A DNA stretch of 64,000 nucleotides from contig OZ251252.1 of NCBI GenBank assembly GCA_965240325.2, positions 682,001 to 746,000 on the forward strand, read 5' to 3'. Below the pieces are notes generated by a model. That model was not told the DNA's origin and made no database searches. It worked only from the letters and a program-made list of their open reading frames with translations. Made by a program: the position numbers and the translations under genes. The DNA comes from Rebecca billardiae RCC1528 (Eukaryota; Haptophyta). This document shows, in pieces, positions 52,499 through 63,880 of the stretch (position 1 is the first letter of the stretch; each line of letters starts with the position of its first letter).

Positions 52499-53323
52499 CG
52501 GACGACGAGGATCTGATCTGCGCGCAGAGTGACCCGCGACCGCCTGTTCGCGGACTACGTGTAACGACGCGTGATGACGATGCGCGCGGGGCGCGCGTCA
52601 TATCGCGCGCGTCGTCATCACCAGCATCAGTAGAGGCATCAACTGATCAGCATCACACATATCGCCGCGTCACTATAGTCGTCCGCCGCTCACTTATATA
52701 TTCATCGACGATCAGTAGTCAGCGGCATGCAGTTAGCAGTCGCGTAATCCGTGAACGGTGAAACGGTTACGACTTACGCGTCCGTACCTAATGCCTCGGG
52801 CTGCCAGCAGACGCCAGCAGACTGCACTACGACTCAGATCGGCGGATGCCGAGTCGTGATATATGATGACGATATGATCGACGACTACGACTACTACGGC
52901 GGTATATATATATATATACATATATATATCGTCGCCGACGATTAAGTCGGCGCGCGCGCGGCGCGTCGCGCGTCGTCGACTCGTCGACTGTCGGCGACCG
53001 GTGTCCCGGTCCGGAGTCGCGATTCCCGATCGCGCGCGGTGAGATGAGTGCGCGCGCCGATCGACTTGCCAGCGCAGCCGGCGCTGCGGTGCTCACGTCG
53101 CTGCTCGGCCGGCAGTACCGTAGCCGTTCAGTCGCGCCTACTGGCACAAAGCACTCAGTCGTGACCAGGTACTCTCCCACTCGCCTCGCTGCCGGAGCTG
53201 ACCGCCGGCCGCCCCCGAGCACTCAGCAGCGCGCCTGACACTGATCGGTCTGAGCCCCCTCATTATTATAATAAGTATCGATCACCCTGCATATGCTACG
53301 CTATATAGCAGCAGTATGTACTA
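52499..53323. other. Intergenic DNA without recognised gene
   Basis: This holds the 3' flanks of two converging genes. Composition is more even than in the exons, with a TATATA tract near 52900-52930 and several GATGATGA/TCATCATC-like stretches. Short frames are judged fortuitous. Confidence 0.4.
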
Positions 53324-54376
53324 CTACTGGCTCCTGCCGCCGCGCTGCTGCTGCTGCTGCTCGCGCAGGTGCGCCTCGCTGAGCGCCCAGCAGCGCGCCC
53401 ACTCGGTCGGCTCGTCGGCGCAGCCGCCCGCGCCCTCCGTCTGCTTGCGGTAGCAGTTGGAGTAGTACGCGCCGGCCTCGACCTCGTGGCTCAGCACCGC
53501 GTGCCGGATCACCTCGGCGCCCGCCTCGGGCGTGCGCGCGAGCACGCCGAGCAGCGGCGCGAGCGCGCGCTGCCAGCCGCGCAGCTGCACGAGGTGCGTT
53601 TTGACGAACCCGGGTGTCACAGCGACGCACCGGACCCGCTCGGCGGCGCGCGCGTCGGCGGCGCGCGCGCGCAGCCGGCGCTGCAGCTCGCGCATGTGCA
53701 TGATCTGCGCCAGCTTCGACTGCCCGTACGCCCGCCCCGCGCCCACGCGCCGCGGGTCGCGTCCGTCCAGCCGCGCGCGCTTGTGCGCGCCGCTCGAGAC
53801 GGCGACGATGCGCACGTCTCCGCCCGGCGCCGCGGCGGTGCGCAGCAGGCGCGGCGTGAGGAGCTGGACGAGCAGGAAGTGGCCGAGGTGGTTCGCCTGC
53901 CACACGCGCTCCGGAGGGCCGGCGAACACGCCGGCGTTGAGCACGAGCACATCCAGCCGCTCCAGCGCGCCGCGCGCACCGCTCGGCGCGCCGCCCTCGC
54001 CGCCCTCGGCCGCCGGTTTCAGCATGGCTGCCGCGGCGGCGCGGACGGAGTCCGGATCTTCGAGGTCCATCAGCACGTGGCTCACGCGCGCGGCGGGGAC
54101 CTCGCCGCGGAGGTGCGCGCACGCCGCCGCGCCCTTGGCCTCCGTGCGCACGGTCAGCACGACGCGCGCGCCAGCGCGCGCGAGCGCGGCTGCGGCCGCG
54201 CACCCGAGCCCGCCGACCGTGCCGCCCGTGACGAGGGCGACGCAGCCGGCGAGGTCGCGGGAGGCCTTGGCGTGGCGGTCGAACCAGTACCCGTTGATGT
54301 AGCGCCGCATCGCCCACAGCATGCCGCCCGTCGCCAGCGCCATCAGCGCCGCGGCCGCCAGCAGCGGCGACGCCAT
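53324..54376 (-). CDS. Short-chain dehydrogenase (retinol dehydrogenase-like), membrane-anchored
   Basis: NAD(P)-dependent oxidoreductase of 350 residues. The N-terminal hydrophobic segment (LLAAAALMALATGGMLWAM) is a probable ER or organelle membrane anchor. The Rossmann motif is ALVTGGTVGGLGCAAAAAL (about 47-65), slightly unusual as TGGTVGGLG. LVLNAGVF (NAG), IVAVSSGAH with the catalytic Ser, and AYGQSKLAQ (YxxxK) complete the active site, followed by VTPGFVKTHL. The overall plan matches the RDH11-14/WWOX-type group; the substrate is unknown. It ends with a Gln run and RGGRSQ. No introns. Confidence 0.85.
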   Translation of the reverse strand: MASPLLAAAALMALATGGMLWAMRRYINGYWFDRHAKASRDLAGCVALVTGGTVGGLGCAAAAALARAGARVVLTVRTEAKGAAACAHLRGEVPAARVSHVLMDLEDPDSVRAAAAAMLKPAAEGGEGGAPSGARGALERLDVLVLNAGVFAGPPERVWQANHLGHFLLVQLLTPRLLRTAAAPGGDVRIVAVSSGAHKRARLDGRDPRRVGAGRAYGQSKLAQIMHMRELQRRLRARAADARAAERVRCVAVTPGFVKTHLVQLRGWQRALAPLLGVLARTPEAGAEVIRHAVLSHEVEAGAYYSNCYRKQTEGAGGCADEPTEWARCWALSEAHLREQQQQQRGGRSQ

Positions 54377-54753
54377 CGTGCCGCTCGCTGGCGCTGGCGC
54401 GCTGCCGATGTCGATACGTCGCGATTTCTTTATTCGTCGTTCATCAGTGGCAGTTGTGTGACGTTGAATTCGTCGTCCGCTTCATCAGATTCAGCATCAG
54501 TAGAAAAAAGCAGCGAGCACGCAGGGCAGCAACGCGCCGCCGTGGCCGTCCTGGCGCGCATCTGCTGGCACTGTCCGCTGCCGACGCATGCACGAGGCGG
54601 ACGAGCAGTAGTGCTGCTGCTGATGCTCGCAGCAGATCGCCAAGAGCAGTGCTGCCGACACTGCTGTCGGACGTCATCGTCACCGCCGTTGCCGCCGACT
54701 GCTGCGCTTGTGGCCGGAGCGGCGGCGCGCTGCTAGCGGCTGCTACTCTGTGC

Positions 54754-56039
54754 TCAGCGGGCGGGTGGCTTCGTCGTTGCCAACGCCGTGAGCGGGATGT
54801 AGTCCCTGCGGAACTTGGCCTTGTTCTGCTTAAAGCCTACGAGCGGAAGGCGAGGCCCCGGCGTGACGCGCGGAGGGGGGGGGGGGGCAGCGCGCGCGCG
54901 TCAGGGGGGCGGGCGCACACGCGCGCTCGGGCGCGCGCGCACACGGCGCGCGGACGGCGGCGGTGGCGCGCTCGCTCGGATCCTCTCCGCCGCGCGTCCG
55001 TCCCGCCTCCCTTCTCCCGCGCCCGCCCGCGCGCCCGCCCGCGCGCACGCGCGCGCGCGCCCACCCTCGATGCTCGCGAACTGCGTGAAGAACGGCCCGC
55101 GCGTGTTGCTGGTGCGCACGCCGCCGCCTCTCTCGATCGCCAGCAGGATCTGCGCCTCGGGGTAGACTTGCCCGCCGAGCGCGGCGAAGTTTCTGCGAAA
55201 GTTCTCGCCGTCGGTGAGCGCGGCGAGGTGGGCCATCAGCTCGGGGCGGCCGATGATGAAGCGGTCCTCCCACTGCGGCTTGTGCGTCTTCCGACGGCCG
55301 ATCACGCCCGCGCGCAACACCGCCTCGCACCAAGAGACAGCCGCCGCGCCGCCCGCGCCGCCGCCGCCGCCCGCCGCCGCCGCGGCCGCCGGGCCGCGGC
55401 CGCGCGGCTGCGGCGGCTGCGGCGGCTGCGGAAGCAACTTGACGTTGTGGAAGAGGACGTCGACGCGCGTGAGCGCGACGAGGTCGTAGCGCAGCCCCCG
55501 CGCGCGCGCGTGCGCCTCCGCCAGCCCGAGTGCGCGCACCATGCTCGAAAAGCTCGAGAGGACCCGATGTGGGTAAAGTGAGTACTTTGCCTTGTCGCGC
55601 AGCGGCAGCTGTAGCCGGTCTGCCCACGCGCGGTACTGGCTGGCGTTGTAGGGGCGGTGGTCGCACTGGGCGTAGCGGAAGTGCGCGTCGGCGTGCAGCC
55701 GCGTGCACAGGTCGAGCCCGTCCAGCGCGTCGCACGGCCGCAGCTCGCCGCGCTGCGTCGACGCCGCCACGAACGCGTCGTAGGCAATAGGCGCGCCCGC
55801 CCCCGGCGCGCCCGAGCCCGCGGCCGCCCAGTGCGCCGGCAGGATTTCGTCAATCCGCTTGGGCAGGTCGGCGCGGCGCAGGAAGTTGCCGTGGAAGCAG
55901 ACAGCGATCTGGCGCGCGTGCGCGTCCACGCTGGGCGCGCCGAGACCCACCTCATGCCTCTGCGCGGGCGGCGGCGCGCACGGCCCCTTGTGCGCGGCGG
56001 GCGCGCGCGGCGCGCCGCCGCGGCCGGCCGCCGCGCCGC

Positions 56040-56073
<34 letters not shown>

Positions 56074-56414
56074 CGCCGCCGCCGCGAGCGCCGCCGACGC
56101 GGTCGAGCGGCGCGCCTCGGCCGGCTGCGCGCGCGTCGGCACGGCGCTCGCGGCCGCGCGCTCCGCCGCCGGCCGGTCGTCCACCGGCGGCGGCTCGAAG
56201 CAGTTGTCCACCGTCGGCCGCACGTGCCGCCGTCCCGACTTTGAAATAAAACCGCCGCTGCCGGCACCCAGGTCACACACAGTCACGTTGTGCAGCGTGA
56301 GCCAGTGGATGAAGTCCTGCTCGGTGACGAAGAGGCCGCGCGGCGGGCGCCCCTGCCGCGGGTCGATCATCGAGCGCAGACCCACCGCCGCCCGCCCGCC
56401 ACCGCCACCGCCGT

Positions 56415-56475
<61 letters not shown>

Positions 56476-57672
56476 TTCGCGCAAAGGGTCCACCCAGCCC
56501 AGACCCGCGCGCAGCGCCGCGCGCAGGTTGGCGCGCATCACGCGGCGCACGTCGAGGAGGTTGCCCACGACGTTCGCCGGCGTGAAGTGCACCCCGGGCT
56601 CCACGCCCATGTCCGGCACGGGCACCGCCTCCACCTTGTGGAACGGCAGCCATCGTGAAAATGCCGCCGCCGGCAGAGACTCGAGTGAGTGGAGCAGCGG
56701 CGCGGTCGCGACGGGCCGGAGGAGGAAGCGCGGCCGGCCGGGGGCGAGGGCGGCGGGCGTGCCGGGCGGCGCGGCGTCGGACTCGAAGTACGGGATCCCC
56801 TCGTACGTCCGCGCCGCCACGTGCATCCCGTCGCGCCGCCCCCAGAACACCTGGTCCGTCATCGCGTGAATGATCGGAGGGGCGTCGGGGAGAAGTCCGT
56901 CGCGCGCCGCGCATACGGACATTTCCGGAAATGTCGCGAGGTCGGTGCGCAGCTTGAGGACGAGCTGGTACGCCGGCTGCGCGGGGCGCGTCGCCTCGAG
57001 CGCCTCCATCAGCCGCCACGCCTCCGCCAGCTTGTACCACTGCTTGATCGCGCCCTTGCCATGCTTGTCGAATGCGCGCGACGAGCGCGACACGCGCGAC
57101 GGCGGCGGGATGCGCGCGCGCAGCACCGGCGGCGCGGGTGCGGCCGTGGCGGCGGTGGTGGTGGTGGAGGGCTCGAGGGCGCGCGAGGGCGCGCTCGAGC
57201 CGGCGCGCGGCACGCCCTCGACCACGCCCACCGCGCGCAGCGCCGCGCCGTACGCGCGCGCGAGAACTTGCTCAATCCGCGCCTCGAGCTGCTCGACCGC
57301 GCACGGGGGAGATTGCAATCTCGCGCCGCCGCAACTGTCGGACTCGAAGACGACGACGGCGTCGGCGGCGAGCGGCGTGAGCACGTGCCGCGCGTGCAGC
57401 GCCGCCTTCTCGCGCAGCCGCGCCAGCCCCTTCTCCGTCGGGCGCACCCAGCCGGTCACCAGCGCGACCGCGCGCGCCGGCCGCTCGCAGCCGCGCGCCG
57501 CGATCAGCGCTGGGAGGCGCGCGGCGTACGCGGCGAACGGGTCGGCGGGCGGCTCGGGCAGCAGCGCGCGGCGCGCGCGAGGCGCCGCCGCCGCGCTGCC
57601 GTTCCGCGTCTCCGCCGCGGGCACGCCGCCGCCGCCGACCAGCGCCGCGGCCAGCAGCCACCCGCCCACCAT
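54754..57672 (-). CDS. Secreted protein with two glycosyltransferase-like domains
   Basis: Model: exons 55065-57672 and 54754-54836, intron GTGGGC...TAG, giving 896 residues. The ATG at 57672 opens a signal peptide (VGGWLLAAALVGGG); an upstream ATG at 57717 would add 15 residues. Domain 1 (about 60-330) contains ARAVALVTGWVRPTEKG, AVVVFESDSC, YKLAEAWRLMEALE, YQLVLKLRTDLATFP and DQVFWGRRDGMH. Domain 2 (about 560-870) contains IAVCFHGNFLRRADLPKRI, YDAFVAASTQRGEL, MVRALGLAEAHARARGLRYDLVALTRVDVLFH and WEDRFIIGRPELM. Both follow the pattern of the protein at 39599-40747. A (GGC)n glycine run (about 56410-56475) separates them. Exon 2 adds FKQNKAKFRRDYIPLTALATTK. A golgi or extracellular glycan role is inferred. 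Confidence 0.6.
57309..57322. repeat. GAGATTGCAATCTC palindrome in glycosyltransferase-like exon
   Basis: The same 14-bp palindrome as at 51945 and 61548, but here read in a different frame (Arg-Leu-Gln-Ser). The DNA, not the peptide, is therefore what recurs. Confidence 0.9.
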
Positions 57673-57859
57673 CGTCAGCGGCCGGTGGCCGCTTTGGCCG
57701 GCCGATCGAGAGCGCACGATGGCGGCCGCGAGTAGGAGCGCGTTTTTTTCATATACCGACCGTATTCATTCGTTATTGCCAGCGCGCAACAATCATGCGA
57801 TGACGAATTTCTTTTCGGACGGCGCGATGATGCTGTGCGTGCGCCGAGCAGGCGGCAGC

Positions 57860-58074
57860 TCACGACTCGGCGCCACCCGTCGGCCGCGCGCGAGGGCGCG
57901 CCCCGCCCGCCGCGCCTGCGCCAGCCGCACGCGCGCCCCCAGCGGCAGTGCCGCCCGCCGCCGCCGCGGCTGCGCCGTCGCGGCCGTCGTCGGCGGCGGC
58001 GGCCTCGCCCTCGGCGCCCGTCGCGCGCCGACCGCCGTGGCCGCCGCCCTCACTGCGGTCACTGCCCGCATCCG

Positions 58075-58117
<43 letters not shown>

Positions 58118-61100
58118 CCCGCCAAGTGCGGGGTCGGTCCCGTTCGGTGCGTTCGGCGCGCCATCTTGTACTGGCTCGGCGTCCTGGTCGTCGCCGCCGG
58201 CGGGCGGCTGCCCAGCGCCTGCGTCGCACGGCGCGCGCGGCACGCGCGGCCAACGCGGCGCGCGGGCGGGCGGGCGGCGGGGGCGGCGGCGCGCGGCGGC
58301 GGGCGGTCAGGGCAGGGCCGAGGCGCCACCGGGGCTCTGGGGAGCTTGGACGCCGCCCGGCGCTGCGTGGGCGAGAGGCACGCCCGCGCCACGCGGCGCC
58401 CAGCCGCGCGCAGCCCCCGCGCAGCGCAGCACAACGCGCGCGCACACACACACCGCGCGGACGCGGCGGCGGCGGCTCGCGCGGCCGACGCACCGGCGCC
58501 TCGGTCCTGCCGCGGCCTCGCTAGCCCGCCCTCGCGCCGCCACCAGCCCGCGGCGCCGCCGGTGGCGCCGGTGCCGTCGTCGACGTCTCGGCGCCTGGAG
58601 AAGGCGGCGCCGACGTAGCTCACCCCCGCCGCGACGCGCGTCAGCGGGCCCACGATCGGCGGCGGCTGCGAGCCGGGCGAGGGAAGGTGTAGAATGGCCG
58701 CCTCGCCGCCGCGCGGCTGTGGTGCGAATTTTCGCCGCCACGCGCCAGCGGGCAATTCGCCAAAAAAAGGGAGTCGGGCGGAATACAGGGAAAAAGCAGA
58801 AAGACAGAAATAAGCGAAGAATCGGCGCGAAGGGGCGGACGAATAGACGGGCAGTCGGCGGAGCAGGAAGGCGGCGGGCGCGGGGGCACGCCGGCGCGGC
58901 GATTGGGGGTCGCCACGGCAGCGACGGCCGGTGGTCGGAGCACGCACCGCACGCGCGGCGCGCGCGCATTCGTAGTGCGGCGCGGCGCGCGCGCGCGCGC
59001 GGCAGGCCGCAGCGGCAGCAGTGATGGCGGCGCGCGGAGGCAGCGGCGGCGGCAGCCGGGCCGCCCCGCGCCACCGAGCGCCAGCGCGCACGCGGCGCCC
59101 GGCTGCTCCTCGGACAGGCAGGCCCGGGCCCCCGCGCCGCGCCCACGGCTCGCCGGGCCATGCACATTCAAGTCGGGCCGTGCCCCCAGCCGGGGGCAGC
59201 GCGGGCGGGCCGCGGCGCGCAGGCAGGTGTGTGCCGGTGCGGCGCGCGGCGCGCGCGCGCGCGCGCGCACACACACCTGGCCGAGCGCCATGATGGCGTT
59301 GTTCTCGTCGTCGCCCTCCACCGGCCGCGCGCCCGGGCCGTCCGCGTTCGGCGCCACGCCCGCGTCCGCGCCCTCGCCCGCGCCGTCCGCTCCCCCCCGC
59401 TCCGCCGCCCACGGCCGGCGCGGCGCGCGGCCGGCGCGGCGCGCGCCGGCCCACCACTCGAAGAAGCGTCCGCTCACTAAAAAGAAATGGCGGTGCGCGA
59501 AATTGGACGGCTGGAGGTGGTGCATCAGGAAGGCGGTGACCGAGAGGTCGAGCGCCTCGCGCCACAGCAGCTGCGCGCGCGGCGTCGCGTGCGGGCGCAC
59601 ACGCGCGCGACGCTCGCTCAGCGCACCGCCGCCGCGGCGCCGCGGCGCGCGGCCGGCTGCGGCCGGGCAGTGTGGCGCGCGCGCGCGCGCTGTGGCGGCG
59701 CGCGCGCGCTGGCGCGGCAGCCATGCTGGCGTTCGGCGCGGCGGCCATGCTGGCGTTCGGCGGCGGGCGGCCGGCCGCATGCGCTGGGCGCGCGGTGGGC
59801 GCGCAGCACAACACAACACAACGCACACCTTCATCCACGCGGCGTGCCACGGCAGTAGCGTCGCCTCGAGAAAGAGAAGCAAGATGGGGAGCACCAGGTA
59901 CACGAGGACCGTCACCCAGCTGGGTGGACGCCGCCGCCAATTCGGGGAGGGCAGACACCGTCAATTCAACAAGCAATCCATGCGCGTGGACAGACCATCC
60001 AAAAGAACAATAGAGAAGAAGAAGAAGAAGAAGAAAGAAAAAACACGACCGTGGAGAGAGAGATGCGCGCAGGGCCGCGTGCGCGCGTCGCAGGGCGGGT
60101 GGCGCGCCCGGCGCCGCACCGCCGAAGACACGCGCAGCGTCAGAGCAGCGCACGCGCGCCGCCGCACCCGCGCCACCCGCGCACCCGCGCCCGCGGCGCG
60201 CGCACCGCAGCGTGCGGTAGAAGAGAAGCTTCGAGAAGTCGAGCGCGCCCACGCGGCCGTTCCATGCAGATTCGGAGCGGATGCGCTCGACGGTCGAGTT
60301 GAGCGCGACGATCACCGCGAACACGGAGAGGAAGCGGATCACCTGCGCGGCCCCAAGGGATTAGGGTGAGGGGTAGGGTTAGGGGCGGGCGCCCCCGTCA
60401 CGGCCCCTTCCCTCCGCCCTCCCCCGCCGAGCGCCCGCGCGCGCGCGCGCGCGCGCACACACGATCCCACACGCGCCCGCGCACGCACCTGGAAGGCGAG
60501 CACGTACACGCCGCACATCAGCCCCTGGTCGCACAGCACGTCCAGCACGCCGAAGACGAGGTAGAGCGCAAACGCCAGCGAGATCGCCTCGCGCTCGCGC
60601 GCAGACACCTCCACGCTGCGCCGGGGGGTAGGGTTGGGGGTAGGGTAGGGTTGGGGGTAGGGTAGAGGGCGGGCGCGGGCGGCACGCAGTTGGCAGAGGA
60701 GTAGGGGTTAGGGTTAGGGTTAGGGCTAGGGCGGCTTAGGGCTGGGGTGCGTACCGGACGAGGGCGTAGCCGGCTGAGATGAGCAGCAGAGCGGTCAGGA
60801 TGAGTCCGGACGAGGTGAGGCCGAGCACCTCGCCCAGCACGCTCAGCCTGGTGGCGGCCCGCGCGCGGGGAAGGGTACACCGTACGGGGAGCGGGGGGGT
60901 CGACGACATACGGGTAGGGGCACGCCATACAGGGGTAGATAGTCAGTAGGAGTGGCCAGGGTATGCGCAATACAACCAAGAGGGGCAGGGGTGTGCAGCC
61001 AGGTGCAGCAGGGGTGGCGGGAGAGGGCAGGGACCGGGTGGTGGGGTGTCGGGTCGGGGGCACGGAGGGGCAGGGGTGTGCAGCAGGGGTGTGCAGCAGG

Positions 61101-62287
61101 GGTGGCGGGAGAGGGCAGGGACCGGGTGGTGGGGTGTCGGGTCGGGGGCACGGAGGGGCAGGGGTGTGCAGCAGGGGTGTGCAGCAGGGGTGGCGGGTGA
61201 GGGCAGGGACCGGGTGGTGGGGTGTCGGCTCGGGGGCACGGAGGGGCGGGGGCGACGCGGAGAGAGCGAAAAAAGCGCGCCGGCGCATCGCGGGCACGCC
61301 CGCCGGCGCGCGCCACGCGCGCCCTCGCGCGCGGCGCGCGCACCGCTCCGCGTGCCGAGCGGCCACCTGTACAGCCGCGACAGTCGTGAGCGCGTGCGCG
61401 CCGCCTGGCGCGGCGGCGGCGTAGCCGTCGGCGTCGAGCTCGGGCGTGAGGTGCTCGGTGAGCGCGAGCATCGCGCACGCGCGCCCCGCCGCCTTGATCG
61501 CCACGGCCAGCAGCAGGATGGCGTGCACCGCCAGCAGGTGGCGCGGCGAGATTGCAATCTCGTACAGCCATGGCAGCGCCATTGCTAGGACGAGGGAGAG
61601 GAGGACGGCGTTGAGCGTCATGCGGCTCGCGTCGGTCTCGACCATGCGGATGCGCCACGAGCCCACGCCGCCGCCCCCCGCGCCCTCCGCCACGCCCGCC
61701 GCCGCGCGCCTCGGCGCCGCCTCGCGCGCGGCGCGCGGCGCGCCCCACTCGCGGCAGAGAGGTCGGACTGCGACGTCGACGGTGACGCGGCGGGCGTTGG
61801 TGTCGCCGAGGGGCGGGCAGCGGAGCACGAGGAGGGCGTACTCGTCGCGCTTCGCCGCGCGCATCGAGAGCACCCACGGCAGCTCGCCGCCGCCGCCATC
61901 GTGCCGCGACGCCGCGCCGAGCTCGAGCGCGCCGCCGCGCTCGCGCAGCGGCGCCGTGCGCACGTGCGCGCGGAGGTGGGAGAGCTCGAAGCGCGCCTCG
62001 GCGGCGGCGTGGCACACGCCGGTCACGTCGCGGTCGCGCCGGTCCAGCAGCCAGGTCGCCTGCCCCGCCTGCTCGCTGTTCGCGAAGAGCACGATTAACG
62101 AAACGTTGGCCGAGCGGCCGACGCGCACCTCGAGGCCCTCGCCACGATGGAGGCCGGCGGTGAAGGCGACGAGGCCGCGCGGGAGGAGGTCGTCGAGCTC
62201 AACCGACGCGTGCTTCACGCCCAGGCCCGGCCGCGCGAGCGCGGCGAGCGCGCACACGCCCGCGAGCGCGGCGTGCGCGCGCGGCAT
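57860..62287 (-). CDS. Seven-helix membrane protein, GOST/Lung 7-TM-like
   Basis: Multi-exon membrane protein. It begins at 62287 with a signal peptide (AHAALAGVCALAALARPGLG) and a luminal beta-rich domain; exon 1 runs to 61367 and holds TM1-2 (NAVLLSLVLAMALPWLY, LLAVHAILLLAVAIKAAG). Further exons are about 60755-60847 (LTSSGLILTALLLISAGYALV), 60489-60615 (SLAFALYLVFGVLDVLC), 60206-60342 (FLSVFAVIVALNSTVERI), 59829-59919 (WVTVLVYLVLPILLLFLEATLLPW) and 59277-59570 (LLWREALDLSVTAFLMHHL). A likely exon starts at 58716, and an acidic tail with a poly-Asp run ends at 57860. The order of signal peptide, luminal domain, seven helices and cytosolic tail fits GOST proteins (GPR107/TMEM87 group) that act in Golgi trafficking. 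The exon 1-2 join does not keep frame as drawn, and the last boundaries are uncertain. Confidence 0.55.
60358..60390. repeat. Telomere-like tract in intron 3 of the membrane protein gene
   Basis: TTAGGGTGAGGGGTAGGGTTAGGGG on the plus strand, that is, CCCTAA-type on the gene's sense strand, ending about 15-20 bp before the acceptor at 60343. Confidence 0.85.
60623..60745. repeat. Telomere-like tract in intron 2 of the membrane protein gene
   Basis: Runs of GGGTTAGGG, GGGTAGGG and GGGTTGGGG fill most of the 139-bp intron (60616-60754). On the sense strand they are CCCTAA/CCCTACC pyrimidine tracts leading straight into the acceptor. Confidence 0.9.
60975..61250. repeat. Minisatellite in intron 1 of the membrane protein gene
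   Basis: About 2.5 to 3 tandem copies of a unit of roughly 93 bp (GGGGTGTGCAGCAGGGGTGG, then a GAGAGGGCAGGGACCGGGTGG block, then GTGTCGGGTCGGGGGCACGG), with internal duplication of the first block. On the sense strand it is C-rich. Confidence 0.85.
61548..61561. repeat. GAGATTGCAATCTC palindrome in membrane protein exon
   Basis: A perfect palindrome, extended to CGAGATTGCAATCTCG (61547-61562), between the first two predicted helices, where it encodes Glu-Ile-Ala-Ile-Ser. Confidence 0.9.
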
Positions 62288-62417
62288 CGCCAAGGGCGGT
62301 GGGGGCGGCGCGCCTCCCTGACGATCTGTGCAGGCTGGCTGCTCCCATTTCTGCCGCGCCTTTTCGGACGGGTTTTTTTTTTTCGCCGTTTGCCGTTCAG
62401 GTTGGCGGCGGGCGCGC
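62288..62417. promoter_or_regulatory. Compact divergent promoter region
   Basis: Only 130 bp separate the start codons of the membrane protein gene (-) and the gene at 62418 (+). The gap includes a GGTTTTTTTTTTTCGCC T-run (about 62371-62382) and little else, so the two genes probably share a bidirectional promoter. Confidence 0.5.
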
Positions 62418-63568
62418 ATGGTGGCTGTCGACGACGACGGCAGGAGGGGCAAGGCTGGCGTGGCCGGCGTGGCCGGCGCGACGCACGCGCGGGGCGCGGC
62501 CCCGCGGGCGACCCCGCCCAACGCACGCCGCCCCCAGAGCGCCATCCTGCTCTCGGCGCGGCTGCACGACGCGCTCAGCGCCGACGGCCTCGACGCGCCG
62601 CGGCTCGCGCGCCGGCGGCGCGGCTCGGCGGACGACCGCGCGTTCGCCGCGGCGCTGGCCAAGTCGTACCCGGGCGGCGAGCTGCCACCGGGGCACCCGC
62701 TGCGCGAGCGCCCGCCCCCGGAGCCGCGCGCGCGCGACACGCGCCTCAAGCCCGGCACGCCCGCGTGGACGTTCGGGCGGGCGGGAGCGCCGCGCGCGGA
62801 GCACCTCTCGACGTCCGGCGGCGGCGGCGGGCGCGGCGGCGGCGGTGGCGGCCGGGGCCGTGGCGACGCGCCGGTGGCGGCACGCTCGCTCAGCGCGCAC
62901 GAGCTCGACGCGGCGCTCGCGCTGCTGCGCGAGCGCGCCGTCACGGGCCTGCGGTTTGGCCAGCCTCTCGAGCCGCGCGCGCGCTTTGCCGAGCTGCTAG
63001 AGTCCGGTGCGCTCCCCACCCGGACTTTTGGGCACCATGAGGTCTCGGTCCGGGTGGGTCCGGGGCCGGCGGCGTTCCGCCCGCCGACGGAGCTGCGGGT
63101 CGGGGAGGAGGTGCTCGTGCCCTCGCGCGCGCGGGAGCGCGTGGACGACCGCAGCGCGTGGCGAGGCGCGTACGGCTCCCTCGGCGGTGCGCGCGCCGCC
63201 GCGCTCGCCCTCGGGCGCCGCCGCGCTCGGCGCGCCGCGCGCCGCGCACGCCCCGGCGGCACGCAGACGCGCGCGCGCGCACGGCGCGCCTCCCCACCGC
63301 GCGCATCACGCGTCCCCACCACCCCCGCCCGCGCACGCCCCCGCTGTGCCCCCCACCGGCAGCGGGCCCTTCGTATGTGCCGCTGGACTTCCCGCACGAC
63401 TGGCTACGCACCCCGGGGGGGCGCGACGGCCCGGCGCACTCGCAGTATGGCTTCTCGCTCGACTCGCGCTCGACGGTCGATCTCGAGCCGCGAGATCGCG
63501 CGCTGCGGCGGGAGGGGTACTATTACGTCGGCAGCGGCGGGAACTATGCCGGGCGTGGCGGGCGGTGA
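62418..63568 (+). CDS. Hypothetical protein, possibly cytoskeletal
   Basis: Model: exons 62418-63186 and 63363-63568, intron GTGCGC...CAG, giving 324 residues. Notable segments are RRPQSAILLSARLHDALSADG (about 40-60), TRLKPGTPAWTFGRAG (about 112-127), a Gly-rich run, LSAHELDAALALLRERAVTGLRFGQPLEPRARFAELLESGALPTRTFG, VGEEVLVPSRARERVDDRSAWRG, and in exon 2 YVPLDFPHDWLRTPGGRDG and a Gly/Tyr-rich end. The PGTPAWTFGR piece resembles SHIPPO/ODF3-type motifs of flagellar proteins, but a single match is weak. No family is assigned. Confidence 0.55.
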
Positions 63569-63880
63569 CGGGGGCGCGCCGCTGCTGTCATCCAATCGAG
63601 TGCCAACTGGGGCCCACGCCCGCCGCTCTCCGCGCGAGCGGAATCCGTTACAGTACGGAATCAAAGCCCCATAGAGGGCGCCGGCGATTTCAGATTCCGG
63701 AGCGGATCGACGGTCAGGCTGCGACGACGGTGACGCACCACCCGGCTTGGTGACGCGGTCCGGCCAGTGCTCGGCTCGTCCGAAAAGCGGCGAGTTTGCA
63801 TCAGCAGCTTTCCTCCCCGCCATCATCGCGGGCTTGTTGCTTGCTGCGGGGCCTCACAGCCGCCGCATCCTCCCGCGCCG
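63569..63880. other. Intergenic DNA
   Basis: This is the 3' flank of the preceding gene and the presumed promoter of the gene starting at 63881. No gene or clear repeat is seen. Confidence 0.4.

Noticed and set aside
60518-63397. 959-codon minus-strand frame
   Set aside because: Only the part from 62287 to 61367 is protein-like; the rest reads through introns, a minisatellite and the neighbouring plus-strand gene.
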